A model generated the notes under the pieces. That model saw only the letters and a program-made list of their open reading frames with translations, searched no databases and was not told the origin of the DNA. This document shows positions 1-7,184 of a stretch of DNA of 14,428 nucleotides, piece after piece (positions within the stretch are counted from its first letter, which is position 1; each line of letters opens with the position of its first letter). Source of the stretch: an uncultured bacterium (GTDB taxonomy: Bacteria > Bacillota_I > Bacilli_A > RF39 > UBA660); contig CAJMOW010000018.1 of the NCBI GenBank assembly GCA_905215145.1, positions 1 through 14,428 of the forward strand. Direction: 5' to 3'. The position numbers and the translations under genes were made by a program.

Positions 1-708
1 TGTTGCTCTATTTTCACCTACACCAATTCCAATTCCTATTAATGCGTTTCCTCTTTTTTCCATTACAGCTTTAACGTCTGCAAAGTCAAGATTAATAAGT
101 CCTGCAACTGCAATTAAATCTGAAATAGATTGTACACCTCTTCTTAAAACATTATCAACTTCTCTAAATGATTCTAGTAAAGGTGTTGTTTTATCTATAA
201 TTTCTCTTAATCTATCATTTGGAACAATTATTAATGTATCTACATGTTTTTTTAATTCTTCAAGTCCACTTAAAGCATTATTCATTCTTTTTTTACCCTC
301 GAATGAGAATGGTTTTGTAACGATACCAACAGTCAATGCCCCTAATTGTTGAGCTATATCTGCTATAACTGGAGCTGCTCCTGTACCTGTTCCACCACCC
401 ATTCCACAAGTAATGAAAACCATATCAGCGCCTTCTAGTGCTGCTTCAATTTCTGCTTTTGATTCTAGTGCTGCTTCTTTTCCAATTTCTGGTTTTGCTC
501 CTGCTCCAAGTCCATTTGTAAGTTCTGCTCCTATTTGAATCTTAACTGGCGCTTTAGAACTTTTCAAAACTTGCAAATCTGTATTAGCAACAATAAATTC
601 AACTCCTTTTACGCCTGATTCTATCATTCGGTTTACTGCGTTACCGCCTCCACCGCCAACTCCCACTACTTTTATTTTTGCTAATTGATCTGTTTCTAAT
701 TCAAACAT
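1..708 (-). CDS. ftsZ: Cell division protein FtsZ (partial, C-terminus outside window)
   Basis: FtsZ is the tubulin-like GTPase that polymerises into the division ring at midcell. The first 236 residues are present; the rest runs off the left edge. Visible motifs are the N-terminal glycine-rich nucleotide loop ([13 protein letters not shown], residues 16-28), the tubulin signature GGGTGTG (104-110) and the T7 loop ([11 protein letters not shown], 203-213), whose acidic residues activate GTP hydrolysis in the neighbouring subunit. The ATG is preceded by GAGGAAATTAA, just after the ftsA stop. The 11-nt gap indicates co-transcription and probably translational coupling with ftsA. All key residues in the visible part are intact. 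The C-terminal linker and the FtsA/SepF-binding tail cannot be judged. Confidence 0.98.
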   Translation of the reverse strand, partial: MFELETDQLAKIKVVGVGGGGGNAVNRMIESGVKGVEFIVANTDLQVLKSSKAPVKIQIGAELTNGLGAGAKPEIGKEAALESKAEIEAALEGADMVFITCGMGGGTGTGAAPVIADIAQQLGALTVGIVTKPFSFEGKKRMNNALSGLEELKKHVDTLIIVPNDRLREIIDKTTPLLESFREVDNVLRRGVQSISDLIAVAGLINLDFADVKAVMEKRGNALIGIGIGVGENRAT

Positions 709-719
709 TTAATTTCCTC

Positions 720-1955
720 CTATTCGCCAAAAAAGTATCCAAATACTTTACCTAACATTGATTCGTTTGAAACATTTATTAAACTTTTTTTTGTAGATGA
801 TAATATTTCCATATCGGTATCACTTACCATCGTATAATTTTTACCTTTTATTTTTAATTTGTTTATGAAATATACTATGTTACCAACTGCAGATGAATAT
901 TTATTATTTCTAATTCCTATTAATCTTACATTTCCTATTATAACATCTTTTCCAAAAATATTTTCAGCAACAAGTTCAAAATGACTCATATTGCTTACTC
1001 CCCCTGTTATAATAATATATTCCATTTGACGATTTGTCAATTCCAAAAGCTCTTTTTTTGCTAAAGTTAGAATTTCTTCTATTCTAGACATAGTAATTGT
1101 AGATACTTCTAGTTGTTCTATATTCTTATGTCCTGGTAATTCATAAATCTCTGAACTACTTGCATATTTTTTATGAGCTAGCGCAAATTTTTCTTTTATT
1201 TTTTTTGCTACTTCTAGATCTATTTTATACATATAAGAAATATCGTTATCTATATCTCTTCCAGCCATACCTATAATACTTGTTTTTATAAGTATATTTT
1301 TATTATATACTGAAACTGTTGTTGTTTCAGCTCCAATATTTATAATTGCACCTATTTTTTCTTCCATTCCTTTATTTTTTAGTGCATTAATGTCACCAAT
1401 ACTGTTTAGTGAAATATCTACGACTTCTATACCAATTGCTTCAATCAAGCCAACTACTGAGTAAATGTTTTTCTTTGGGGTTGTTATAAGTATTGCCCTT
1501 GTTCTAAGAGTATTACCAGTTAATCCTTTTGGATCTTTTATTCCTGTTTTGCTATCTACTGAAAAATCTATTGGTACTATAGTAACCATTTCTTTTGTTG
1601 ATGATATCTTTCCTTTCACTGCTTGTCCTAATACTTTTACAACATCATCACCTGTCACTATTTTATTTTCATTATTTATTTTTATTTCACCATCTATTTT
1701 AGTGAATTCTGCAAAATAACTTGGTATTGTAGTAATAACTTTTTTTATTTTTATTCCAAGCATATTTTCTACTTCACTTATTGCTTTTTGTAAAGACATA
1801 GTTGCAGAATTTACATCTGTTATTAATCCTTTTTTTATTCCTTTTGACTTAACTGATGAAGCTGCAAGAAGATTTAGTTTACCTTTAAATAGTTCAGAAG
1901 TAACTACTTTTATTGAATCTGAACCAATGTCCACGCTTGTATAAATATGCTTCAC
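720..1955 (-). CDS. ftsA: Cell division protein FtsA, actin-like FtsZ membrane tether
   Basis: FtsA is an actin/Hsp70-fold ATPase that anchors FtsZ filaments to the membrane. Numbered from the upstream ATG, the phosphate-1 motif VDIGSDSIKV is at 11-20, the phosphate-2 motif INIGAETTTVSVY at 208-220 and the adenosine motif ITGGVSNM at 319-326. The last 12 residues (MLGKVFGYFFGE) form the expected short amphipathic membrane-targeting helix. Start choice: an ATG at 1964 directly abuts AGGAGG (1965-1970), leaving no spacing, whereas the in-frame GTG at 1955 sits 9 nt downstream. I therefore prefer GTG, giving 411 residues and an N-terminus reading M-K-H-I-Y-T-S-V-D-I-G. It is followed 11 nt later by ftsZ. 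A possible private promoter lies upstream. Confidence 0.95.
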   Translation of the reverse strand: MKHIYTSVDIGSDSIKVVTSELFKGKLNLLAASSVKSKGIKKGLITDVNSATMSLQKAISEVENMLGIKIKKVITTIPSYFAEFTKIDGEIKINNENKIVTGDDVVKVLGQAVKGKISSTKEMVTIVPIDFSVDSKTGIKDPKGLTGNTLRTRAILITTPKKNIYSVVGLIEAIGIEVVDISLNSIGDINALKNKGMEEKIGAIINIGAETTTVSVYNKNILIKTSIIGMAGRDIDNDISYMYKIDLEVAKKIKEKFALAHKKYASSSEIYELPGHKNIEQLEVSTITMSRIEEILTLAKKELLELTNRQMEYIIITGGVSNMSHFELVAENIFGKDVIIGNVRLIGIRNNKYSSAVGNIVYFINKLKIKGKNYTMVSDTDMEILSSTKKSLINVSNESMLGKVFGYFFGE

Positions 1956-1964
1956 CTGTACCAT

Positions 1965-1970
1965 CCTCCT
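1965..1970 (-). promoter_or_regulatory. ftsA ribosome binding site that decides the start codon
   Basis: A perfect AGGAGG touches an ATG (1962-1964) with no spacer but lies 9 nt before the in-frame GTG at 1953-1955. Initiation at GTG is therefore more likely than at the upstream ATG. Confidence 0.7.
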
Positions 1971-1984
1971 ATAATCTATTTATA

Positions 1985-1990
1985 ATTATA
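1985..1990 (-). promoter_or_regulatory. Candidate -10 box for ftsA-ftsZ
   Basis: A perfect TATAAT lies on the minus strand just upstream of the ftsA ribosome binding site and just downstream of the divIB terminator-like hairpin. No good -35 is visible, since the expected position is a T-run. It would allow ftsAZ to be transcribed apart from murG-murB-divIB. In DNA this AT-rich, a chance match is possible. Confidence 0.4.
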
Positions 1991-2000
1991 CTATATTTAA

Positions 2001-2041
2001 GTAAAAAAAAAAAGAAAAAATTAGAAAATAATCTAATTTTT
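2001..2041 (-). terminator. AT-only intrinsic terminator-like hairpin after divIB
   Basis: On the minus strand the stem AAAAATTAGA (2041-2032) pairs perfectly over 10 bp with TCTAATTTTT (2025-2016) across a 6-nt loop, and a long T-tract follows. The divIB TAG stop is inside the 5' arm. With only one G-C pair the stem is weak, so termination is probably partial. Confidence 0.5.
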
Positions 2042-2776
2042 GAAAATTTCAAAGTATTCTCCCGAATCTAAATATAATACTCCTTTAGAATTATTAAATG
2101 TTTTTACTATATTAATGTAATTGTTTATTTTCTCAAATGTATTAAGTGTTAAATAAACATAGTTACCATCATTCATAGTAAATAAAAATCTTGTTTCATC
2201 GACTTCATTTTTGTCATATTTGATTTCTGAAACTCTTTTTAATACGTCATAATCAATTTCAGATATTTTTTTTATAAATTTTTCATATAAAGTATCTGGA
2301 ATCATATTTATTAAAACTGGTGCTTCAAGTTTTTCTTGTACTGTTTTTCCATCTAATAAAACTGTTTCATTACTTGAACTATTGTAAAATAATGGTCTGT
2401 TTTCTTCTACTTCTATATATAAAATAGTGAATGATTTTTTATATACTTTAGCACTTTTTATATACACATTTTTTTCTAATCTATTTTTAATTGTTGAAGA
2501 TAGATTTAAAAATGTATTGGGGTAATTTGATACTTTCGCAATATCAATTATTTCTTGCTCTGTTAATTTTTCATTTCCTGATATATATATATTTGTTATA
2601 TTTTGTTTAAAAAATGATATTGCAGCAAAAATAATTATTGAAAAAATCAACAAAAACATTAATAGTTTTTTGTACTTTATTTTTACTTTTTTTACTTGTT
2701 TTGTTTTTTTGTTATTTTTAGTAGATTTGACATTTTTTTTAGTATTTTGTTTATATCTATCACTTCTACTAGCCAT
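2033..2776 (-). CDS. divIB: Cell division protein DivIB/FtsQ
   Basis: DivIB (FtsQ) is a bitopic membrane protein of the divisome that works with DivIC/FtsL and regulates septal wall synthesis. The 247 residues show a cytoplasmic Lys/Asn-rich tail (about 1-36) and a single membrane segment (about 38-56). An extracytoplasmic POTRA domain starting at ITNIYISGNEKLTEQEII (about 60-130) and a beta-rich C-terminal domain follow. The length is typical for the family. It lies 11 nt downstream of murB, with AAGGTGATA before the ATG. The murG-murB-divIB-ftsA-ftsZ order matches Bacillus-type clusters and supports the call. Sequence conservation in this family is low, so the assignment rests on topology plus context. 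Confidence 0.9.
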   Translation of the reverse strand: MASRSDRYKQNTKKNVKSTKNNKKTKQVKKVKIKYKKLLMFLLIFSIIIFAAISFFKQNITNIYISGNEKLTEQEIIDIAKVSNYPNTFLNLSSTIKNRLEKNVYIKSAKVYKKSFTILYIEVEENRPLFYNSSSNETVLLDGKTVQEKLEAPVLINMIPDTLYEKFIKKISEIDYDVLKRVSEIKYDKNEVDETRFLFTMNDGNYVYLTLNTFEKINNYINIVKTFNNSKGVLYLDSGEYFEIFKN

Positions 2777-2787
2777 ATTATCACCTT

Positions 2788-3672
2788 TTATTCTACATAT
2801 TCTTGTTCAACTTTAAGTTCTATATTATATTTTTCTTTTATTTTGTTTTGTATTTCATTTATTAAGGTATATACATCTTTTCCAGTTGCATTTCCTTTAT
2901 TTATTATAAAGTTAGCATGTTTTTCGCTTACTTGCGCTCCACCTATTATTTTACCTTTATATCCTATTTCTTCTATTAATCTTCCTGCATAATCATTTGT
3001 AGGATTTCTAAATACTGAACCTGCTGATGGATATTCAAGTGGTTGGCTCATAAGCCTTCTTGTTTTTCTTTCTTCTATTATTTCCATTATTTGTTCTTTA
3101 TTAGCTTTCTTTAATATTAATGTTGCTTCTAGACAAATATAATCTTTATTTTTTTGAAGAAACGAACTTCTATAATGGAAATCTAAATCTTTGTTGTATA
3201 AGGTTTTTAATTCTAATTGTGGAGTTAATACTTTTATTTCACTTACAATATATCCCATATCACTATTGTATGCTCCTGCATTCATGTAAACTGCTCCACC
3301 TATTGTTCCTGTTGCAAATTCTAATCCTGAGTATCCAAGTTTTGACATTTTATTTGCAAGTCTTATTAAGCTATATCCTGCGCCAACAACTATTTTATTT
3401 TCATTTATTATAAGTTCATTCATTTCTTCTAGTTTTATAAGTATACCATCATAATACTTATTTAAAAAAATTAAATTTGAACCGTTACCTATTATTTTAT
3501 ATTTTATATTATTTGCTTTTATAAAATTAATTAAATTTTTGAGTTCTTCAACATTTTTAGGAAATACCATATATTTTGCTGTTGATTCTAATTTATATGT
3601 TGTATATTTTTTTAAATCTACATTTTCTAGTATTTTACCACACTTTATTTTTTTTATATTATCTGTTTTCAT
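2788..3672 (-). CDS. murB: UDP-N-acetylenolpyruvoylglucosamine reductase MurB
   Basis: MurB reduces UDP-GlcNAc-enolpyruvate to UDP-MurNAc using NADPH and bound FAD, the second committed cytoplasmic step of peptidoglycan synthesis. The 294-residue length matches Gram-positive (type II) MurB. Motifs seen are the FAD-binding IGNGSNL (61-67), GTIGGAVYMNAGAY (122-135), YRSSF (167-171), and SAGSVFRNP (216-224), whose S219 matches the proton-donating serine of the family. AGRLIEEIGYKG-KIIGGAQVSEKHANFI follows (229-257), and a C-terminal Glu near 289 fits the catalytic glutamate. The start lies 2 nt after the murG stop, and its Shine-Dalgarno (GGGAAG) is formed by the last murG codons, so translation is tightly coupled. 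Confidence 0.97.
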   Translation of the reverse strand: MKTDNIKKIKCGKILENVDLKKYTTYKLESTAKYMVFPKNVEELKNLINFIKANNIKYKIIGNGSNLIFLNKYYDGILIKLEEMNELIINENKIVVGAGYSLIRLANKMSKLGYSGLEFATGTIGGAVYMNAGAYNSDMGYIVSEIKVLTPQLELKTLYNKDLDFHYRSSFLQKNKDYICLEATLILKKANKEQIMEIIEERKTRRLMSQPLEYPSAGSVFRNPTNDYAGRLIEEIGYKGKIIGGAQVSEKHANFIINKGNATGKDVYTLINEIQNKIKEKYNIELKVEQEYVE

Positions 3673-3674
3673 AT

Positions 3675-4757
3675 TTACTTCCCGTCTATTATATTTCTAA
3701 TTGTTTCATATATTTTAGTAGCACTTTTTGGAACATATAATTTTTCTAAGTTTTTTTTCATATCTTTTATTTTTTCTTCATCATTTAAAATTTCATCTAT
3801 TGTTTTAACCAAAATATTTCCATTTAGATCTTTTTCTTCTATTAATATTGCTGCATTGTTACTAGATAAATCTAATGCATTTTTATATTGATGATTGTCT
3901 GGTACATAAGGGCTTGGGATTAATATTGATGGTATTTTAAGAGCAATTATTTCACTTAAAGTTGAAGCTCCTGCTCTAGATATAATTATATCTGTATTTT
4001 TCATTATTCTTGTCATATTTTCTATATATGGAACAACTTTTACATTTGATGAAAATTTTATTTTTTTTATTTCTTCATATGAATTTTTTCCTGTAACAAA
4101 AAGTATTTCATAATTTTTATTTTTAAATAAATTCATGGCTTTTATTAATATATCATTTATTTTTGTAGAGCCTAATGAACCCATTACAAAAAGTGCTAAT
4201 TTCTTATTTGGATTTAATCCAAATTCTTCTTTTTTTTGAGCTGGTTTATTTATTGCATCTTCACTACAAGGATTACCAGTAAAAACGCATTTATATTCAG
4301 GAAAATATTTTATTGATGATTTTAATGATACACCTATTTTAGATACATATTTACTTAAAAACAAATTACATTTACCTGGTATACTGTTTTGTTCATGTAT
4401 AAATGTTTTATAACCTAACTTTTTTGCAGCATAAATAACAGGTCCTGTTACATATCCACCTACCCCTATAACTATGTCTGGTGAAAATTCTTTAATCATA
4501 TTTTTACATTGTTTGTAACTTCTAAATAAATATTTGATTGTTTTAACATTTTTTAGTAGTTTTTTTCTATTAAACCCATATATTTCTATTGTTTTAAATG
4601 GAATATTATATTTTGGAATTATGTCTTTTTCCATTCTATCATGTGTACCTATATATAAAAACTCACTGTCTGGTTCAAATTCTTTTATTTTGTTTATTAT
4701 AGCAAGTGCTGGATAAATATGTCCACCAGTTCCCCCGGCGCTTATTATTACTCTCAC
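3675..4757 (-). CDS. murG: UDP-GlcNAc:undecaprenyl-PP-MurNAc-pentapeptide GlcNAc transferase MurG
   Basis: MurG is a membrane-associated GT-B glycosyltransferase (family GT28) that adds GlcNAc to lipid I to make lipid II on the cytoplasmic face. The 360 residues carry the N-terminal glycine loop GGTGGHIYPALA (8-19), GVGGYVTGP (98-106), HEQNSIPGKCN (121-131), the FTGNP linker region (159-163), and the UDP-GlcNAc-binding RAGASTLSEI (261-270) and PDNHQ (286-290). The start is GTG; the ATG 2 nt upstream runs straight into TGA. AAGGTGA supplies the ribosome binding site. It is the first gene of the minus-strand wall/division operon, with an extended -10 promoter in front. ftsW, murD and mraY, often next to murG, are not here. 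Confidence 0.97.
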   Translation of the reverse strand: MRVIISAGGTGGHIYPALAIINKIKEFEPDSEFLYIGTHDRMEKDIIPKYNIPFKTIEIYGFNRKKLLKNVKTIKYLFRSYKQCKNMIKEFSPDIVIGVGGYVTGPVIYAAKKLGYKTFIHEQNSIPGKCNLFLSKYVSKIGVSLKSSIKYFPEYKCVFTGNPCSEDAINKPAQKKEEFGLNPNKKLALFVMGSLGSTKINDILIKAMNLFKNKNYEILFVTGKNSYEEIKKIKFSSNVKVVPYIENMTRIMKNTDIIISRAGASTLSEIIALKIPSILIPSPYVPDNHQYKNALDLSSNNAAILIEEKDLNGNILVKTIDEILNDEEKIKDMKKNLEKLYVPKSATKIYETIRNIIDGK

Positions 4758-4775
4758 ATTATCACCTTCTTGTTC

Positions 4776-4784
4776 ATTATACCA
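4776..4784 (-). promoter_or_regulatory. Extended -10 promoter for the murG operon
   Basis: The minus strand reads TGGTATAAT, a TGn-extended consensus -10, about 20 nt before the murG start. The -35 position is AT-rich without consensus, which extended -10 promoters tolerate. It would drive murG-murB-divIB and possibly ftsA-ftsZ. Confidence 0.6.
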
Positions 4785-4852
4785 TAATAATATTCGTTTT
4801 AAAACATAATTAGAACATGTTACAAAAAATGAATATTTGATTTATATTTTTG

Positions 4853-4858
4853 TATAAT
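4853..4858 (+). promoter_or_regulatory. Candidate -10 box for the YigZ-family gene
   Basis: A perfect TATAAT lies 31 nt before the ATG at 4890 in the divergent murG/yigZ intergenic region. No convincing -35 is seen 16-18 nt upstream. Confidence 0.45.
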
Positions 4859-4889
4859 ATATAATGTTTTTAGTTAATAAGGTGATTAA

Positions 4890-5477
4890 ATGAAGTCAAT
4901 TAAATTTAATATAGAAAATGAGTTTATTATAAAAAAATCAAAATTCATTACAAAGCTATATTTTGTAACTAGTGAAATTGAAATCAAAAATATTTTAGAT
5001 GAAAATAAAACTGAGTACAAAGATGCAACTCATATTTGTTATGCATATATTTTAAATAATGTTGAAAGATTTAATGACGATTCAGAACCCTCTGGTACAG
5101 CAGGAATGCCTATATTAAATGTTTTAAAAAATAATAATTTAAATAATGTTTTATGTATTGTAATAAGATATTTTGGTGGTATAAAATTAGGAGCTGGTGG
5201 ATTAATTAGAGCGTATTGTTCATCAGTAAGTGAAGCATTAAATAAAACTGAAATTATAAATGTTGTAAATGGAAAGAAAATAGAACTTACTTTTTCTTAT
5301 GATGATATAAAAAAAGTTAACCATATTATTAATGGTATAAATATCGTTGATAAACAATTTGATGAAAACGTTAAATACATTATTATTGTAAAAGAAAAAA
5401 ATGTTAATTCTTTAATAAATCAACTAACTGAATTATGTAATATAAAAATAAAAGAAAACACTTTAATTAAAGACTAA
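4890..5477 (+). CDS. YigZ/IMPACT family (UPF0029) protein
   Basis: The family signature DDSEPSGTAGMPIL (about 68-81), followed by IRYFGGIKLGAGGLIRAYCSSV (about 93-114), identifies the IMPACT/YigZ/YvyE family. Its members pair an N-terminal ribosomal-S5-like fold with a smaller ferredoxin-like C-terminal domain (about 125-195). The eukaryotic relative IMPACT regulates translation via GCN1. The bacterial role is unsettled; nucleic-acid or ribosome binding is suggested by structure. The length of 195 is slightly under the usual 200-215. AAGGTGATT precedes the ATG. It stands alone, divergent from murG, and ends inside a shared bidirectional terminator. Confidence 0.93.
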   Translation: MKSIKFNIENEFIIKKSKFITKLYFVTSEIEIKNILDENKTEYKDATHICYAYILNNVERFNDDSEPSGTAGMPILNVLKNNNLNNVLCIVIRYFGGIKLGAGGLIRAYCSSVSEALNKTEIINVVNGKKIELTFSYDDIKKVNHIINGINIVDKQFDENVKYIIIVKEKNVNSLINQLTELCNIKIKENTLIKD

Positions 5478-5488
5478 AGTGTTTTTTT
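5455..5488. terminator. Bidirectional intrinsic terminator between convergent genes
   Basis: AAAACACTTTA (5455-5465) pairs perfectly over 11 bp with TAAAGTGTTTT (5475-5485) around a 9-nt loop. T-runs follow on the plus strand, and A-runs lie before it that become T's on the minus strand. It contains the stop codons of both convergent genes, so it serves both transcripts. Confidence 0.85.
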
Positions 5489-6034
5489 ATTTATTATTTC
5501 ATCATCTTCATTTAACATATCATTTAAATGTTTAATTTTATCTGATATAGAAGCAAGTTCAATTTTCCTTGTATCTTCTATATTAGTTTGTGGTAAATAT
5601 TCTAAATCTATATTAAATCCATCTATTTTTAAATCGTTTTTTATAGTATATACTTCAAAGAATTTTTCATCGTTTGTTTCTATATAACAAACAGTATTTA
5701 GGTTTTCACCATAATTCTTAACTGTTTTTTGTTCTTTTATACCCTCATGAAGATATGATCTTATAAACTTTTCTATTATTTTTTTTCCTAATTCATTTTT
5801 AGGGATTCTTACTCTACTATAATTTATTTTATCATTATTATCAATCATTCCAATTGAAATAAAATTTTCTTTTAATGAACCATTACAATTGTCACCTATT
5901 GCAGCATACCAATTTTTTAAATTTGTATTATTTTTATATTTAGCAATAAGACTTAAAATTATTTGTTCAAAAAAATCATAATTTTTATCTTTTAAATCAT
6001 TTACAGTTACATTTATGTTTTTTGTTTCACTCAT
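5474..6034 (-). CDS. Hypothetical protein, 186 residues
   Basis: I do not recognise this protein. It looks soluble and cytoplasmic, with no signal peptide or membrane segment. An N-terminal helical stretch (NYDFFEQIILSLIAKYKN) is followed by a mixed alpha/beta part containing WYAAIGDNCNGS and NFISIGMIDNNDKINYSRVRIP, and the tail is acidic (DDEIINKKTL). The frame stays open upstream to 6094, but the ATG at 6034 has GAGGTG seven nt before it, so that start is preferred. A TGATATTAT extended -10 lies about 30 nt further up. Its TAG overlaps the stop of the convergent YigZ-family gene by 4 nt. Confidence 0.75.
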   Translation of the reverse strand: MSETKNINVTVNDLKDKNYDFFEQIILSLIAKYKNNTNLKNWYAAIGDNCNGSLKENFISIGMIDNNDKINYSRVRIPKNELGKKIIEKFIRSYLHEGIKEQKTVKNYGENLNTVCYIETNDEKFFEVYTIKNDLKIDGFNIDLEYLPQTNIEDTRKIELASISDKIKHLNDMLNEDDEIINKKTL

Positions 6035-6060
6035 AGGTAACACCTCATATATCCTTAAAC

Positions 6061-6069
6061 ATAATATCA
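6061..6069 (-). promoter_or_regulatory. Extended -10 for the 186-residue hypothetical gene
   Basis: TGATATTAT on the minus strand (TGn plus a 5/6 match to TATAAT) lies 26 nt upstream of the chosen ATG. It starts just after the mscL terminator, so this gene is probably a separate transcription unit. Confidence 0.45.
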
Positions 6070-6094
6070 TATTTTTATAATTTTTAAAAGACAC

Positions 6095-6125
6095 TTAATA
6101 AAAAAATCCAATTTTTTTGGATTTT
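6095..6125 (-). terminator. Intrinsic terminator of mscL
   Basis: On the minus strand AAAATCCAA (6125-6117) pairs perfectly with TTGGATTTT (6111-6103) around a 5-nt loop, and more T's follow. The mscL stop codon overlaps the 5' arm. Confidence 0.8.
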
Positions 6126-6543
6126 ATTTACTTTTACTTTGCTTTTTTAACAAATCTCTTATTTCTTCTAACAAAATAATTTGTTCATCTTTTTTTACTT
6201 CTTCTTTTTCTTCTGATTTTTTAGTGAATTTTGAAACTATTTTTATAAATATAAATATACAGATTGCAACTATCAAAAAATCAATTACATTTTGTATAAA
6301 CATTCCATAATTAATTGTTGCATTTTTTATTTTTATACTTAAATTAGTAAAATCAAGTCCACCAATAATTATACCAATTAATGGCATTAATATATCATTT
6401 ACAACTGATGTTACTATTTTTCCAAATGCAGAACCTATAATAACACCAATAGCTAAATCCATTACATTTCCTCTTGAAATAAATTGCTTAAATTCTTTTA
6501 TTGTTTTATTTCCTTTTTTTAATATTTTATTATCTTTTTTCAT
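6124..6543 (-). CDS. mscL: Large-conductance mechanosensitive channel MscL
   Basis: MscL is a homopentameric membrane channel that opens under extreme membrane tension to release solutes during hypo-osmotic shock. The 139 residues show an amphipathic N-terminal helix ([19 protein letters not shown], about 16-34) and TM1 running through [19 protein letters not shown] (36-54). A periplasmic-loop equivalent (about 62-80), TM2 (about 82-104) and a charged C-terminal helix ending [10 protein letters not shown] (about 126-135) follow. A GTG at 6555 is in frame, but GGAGG lies right after it and 5 nt before the ATG at 6543, so ATG is the start. It is 48 nt downstream of the 145-residue gene, so co-transcription or a weak own promoter are both possible. 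Confidence 0.96.
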   Translation of the reverse strand: MKKDNKILKKGNKTIKEFKQFISRGNVMDLAIGVIIGSAFGKIVTSVVNDILMPLIGIIIGGLDFTNLSIKIKNATINYGMFIQNVIDFLIVAICIFIFIKIVSKFTKKSEEKEEVKKDEQIILLEEIRDLLKKQSKSK

Positions 6544-6591
6544 ATGTACCTCCACTTATAAGATATCATATAAAATAGATTCATTCAATAT

Positions 6592-7029
6592 TTACAAAAA
6601 TTCTTTTAATTTTTCTATTGAATTTGCCTGAAATTCTAAAAAATCTTCTGCAAGTTTTAATATTTTTTTATCTACTTCTTTACTGTAATCTTTTATTTTT
6701 CTTTCCATTTCTATGCTACCCATAGAAATCCCTTTTATAAGCATATCTGCTATTGCAGAATCACTATTATCTTTATTTACTTCTTTAGTAACACCCATTG
6801 ATGACATCATTTTTGTCATCATTCCTTCACCTTTAGGTTTTTCATCATTTTTTTCTAGCAATTCTTTTGCTTTCGTTTCAAATTCTTGATAATCTTTTAA
6901 TATTTTTTCTGTTGTATTTTTTATTTTATTATTTTTATCTTTTAGATCCTCTAGTAATGTCGTAATTGTATATGTAGCCATAGATGCATCTTTATATATA
7001 TGTTTTAATAATTCATTGTTATGTTTCAT
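6592..7029 (-). CDS. Conserved hypothetical helical protein, 145 residues
   Basis: No named function is recognised. The sequence is almost entirely helical and charged, with two long helices before (about 4-60) and two after (about 90-144) a flexible Met/Gly-rich stretch GEGMMTKMMSSMGV (67-80). The pattern suggests a four-helix bundle, possibly ferritin-like; that is inference from heptad-like hydrophobic spacing and not from clear metal ligands. The segment DNSDSAIADMLIKGISMG (87-104) looks like the conserved core of the family. GGAGGG precedes the ATG. It is probably upstream of and co-oriented with mscL. An IS30-type element has inserted 86 nt before its start codon, so its original promoter region may be disturbed. 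Confidence 0.8.
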   Translation of the reverse strand: MKHNNELLKHIYKDASMATYTITTLLEDLKDKNNKIKNTTEKILKDYQEFETKAKELLEKNDEKPKGEGMMTKMMSSMGVTKEVNKDNSDSAIADMLIKGISMGSIEMERKIKDYSKEVDKKILKLAEDFLEFQANSIEKLKEFL

Positions 7030-7076
7030 ATTTTTCCCTCCAAATATATATTGAGCAAAAATTTAAAATAAAATGC

Positions 7077-7101
7077 AAAAAAAGAATTAATTTAATTCTT
7101 T
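7077..7101 (-). terminator. Terminator-like hairpin upstream of the 145-residue gene
   Basis: On the minus strand AAAGAATT pairs over 8 bp with AATTCTTT around a 5-nt loop, followed by seven T's. It stands in the leader region of the minus-strand gene starting at 7029, so it would end transcription entering from the right or attenuate that gene. The stem is AT-rich and weak. Confidence 0.4.
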
Positions 7102-7111
7102 CCTAAATTGA

Positions 7112-7115
7112 AATT
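7112..7115. repeat. Probable target-site duplication AATT, left copy
   Basis: AATT immediately flanks the left inverted repeat of the IS30-like element and is repeated at 8115-8118 just outside the right one. The flanks also share a longer TTGAAATT, but part of the right copy is the inverted repeat itself. AATT is palindromic, so it could alternatively be counted as part of the inverted repeats. Confidence 0.5.
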
Positions 7116-7127
7116 TGAACCGCACCA
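7116..7127 (+). repeat. IS30-like left terminal inverted repeat
   Basis: TGAACCGCACCA pairs with the right end at 8103-8114 with one mismatch. Confidence 0.85.
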
Positions 7128-7144
7128 CAAAGGTGTGGTTTTTT
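7118..7144 (+). terminator. Inward terminator hairpin formed by the IS left inverted repeat
   Basis: AACCGCACC (7118-7126, part of the inverted repeat) pairs with GGTGTGGTT (7132-7140) over 9 bp including one G-U, with a 5-nt loop, and is followed by T's to 7144. Rightward transcripts from outside would stop here before the transposase. The 3' arm resembles the right inverted repeat (GGTGCGGTT) at 8 of 9 bases. Confidence 0.75.
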
Positions 7145-7152
7145 GATACAAT
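7144..7152 (+). promoter_or_regulatory. Extended -10 of the transposase gene
   Basis: TGATACAAT (TGn plus a 5/6 match to TATAAT) lies immediately after the T-run of the left-end hairpin and 32 nt before the transposase ATG. Its -35 region would fall inside the hairpin. AGGAGG at 7171-7176 is 8 nt before the ATG. Confidence 0.5.
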
Positions 7153-7184
7153 AAAAGAGCCCACCCAGCCAGGAGGACTCATAT

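Noticed and set aside
2696..2992. 98-codon plus-strand open frame across the divIB/murB boundary
   Set aside because: It is the antisense shadow of two well-supported genes: low-complexity Phe/Ser/Ile content and no ribosome binding site. The same applies to the other open frames lying inside ftsA, murB, murG, the regulator and the 373-residue gene.
6560..6588. TTGAAT-N17-TATCTT on the minus strand upstream of mscL as a promoter
   Set aside because: The -10 match is only 4 of 6, and mscL is just 48 nt from the upstream co-oriented gene. Co-transcription explains it equally well, so it is not listed as a feature.
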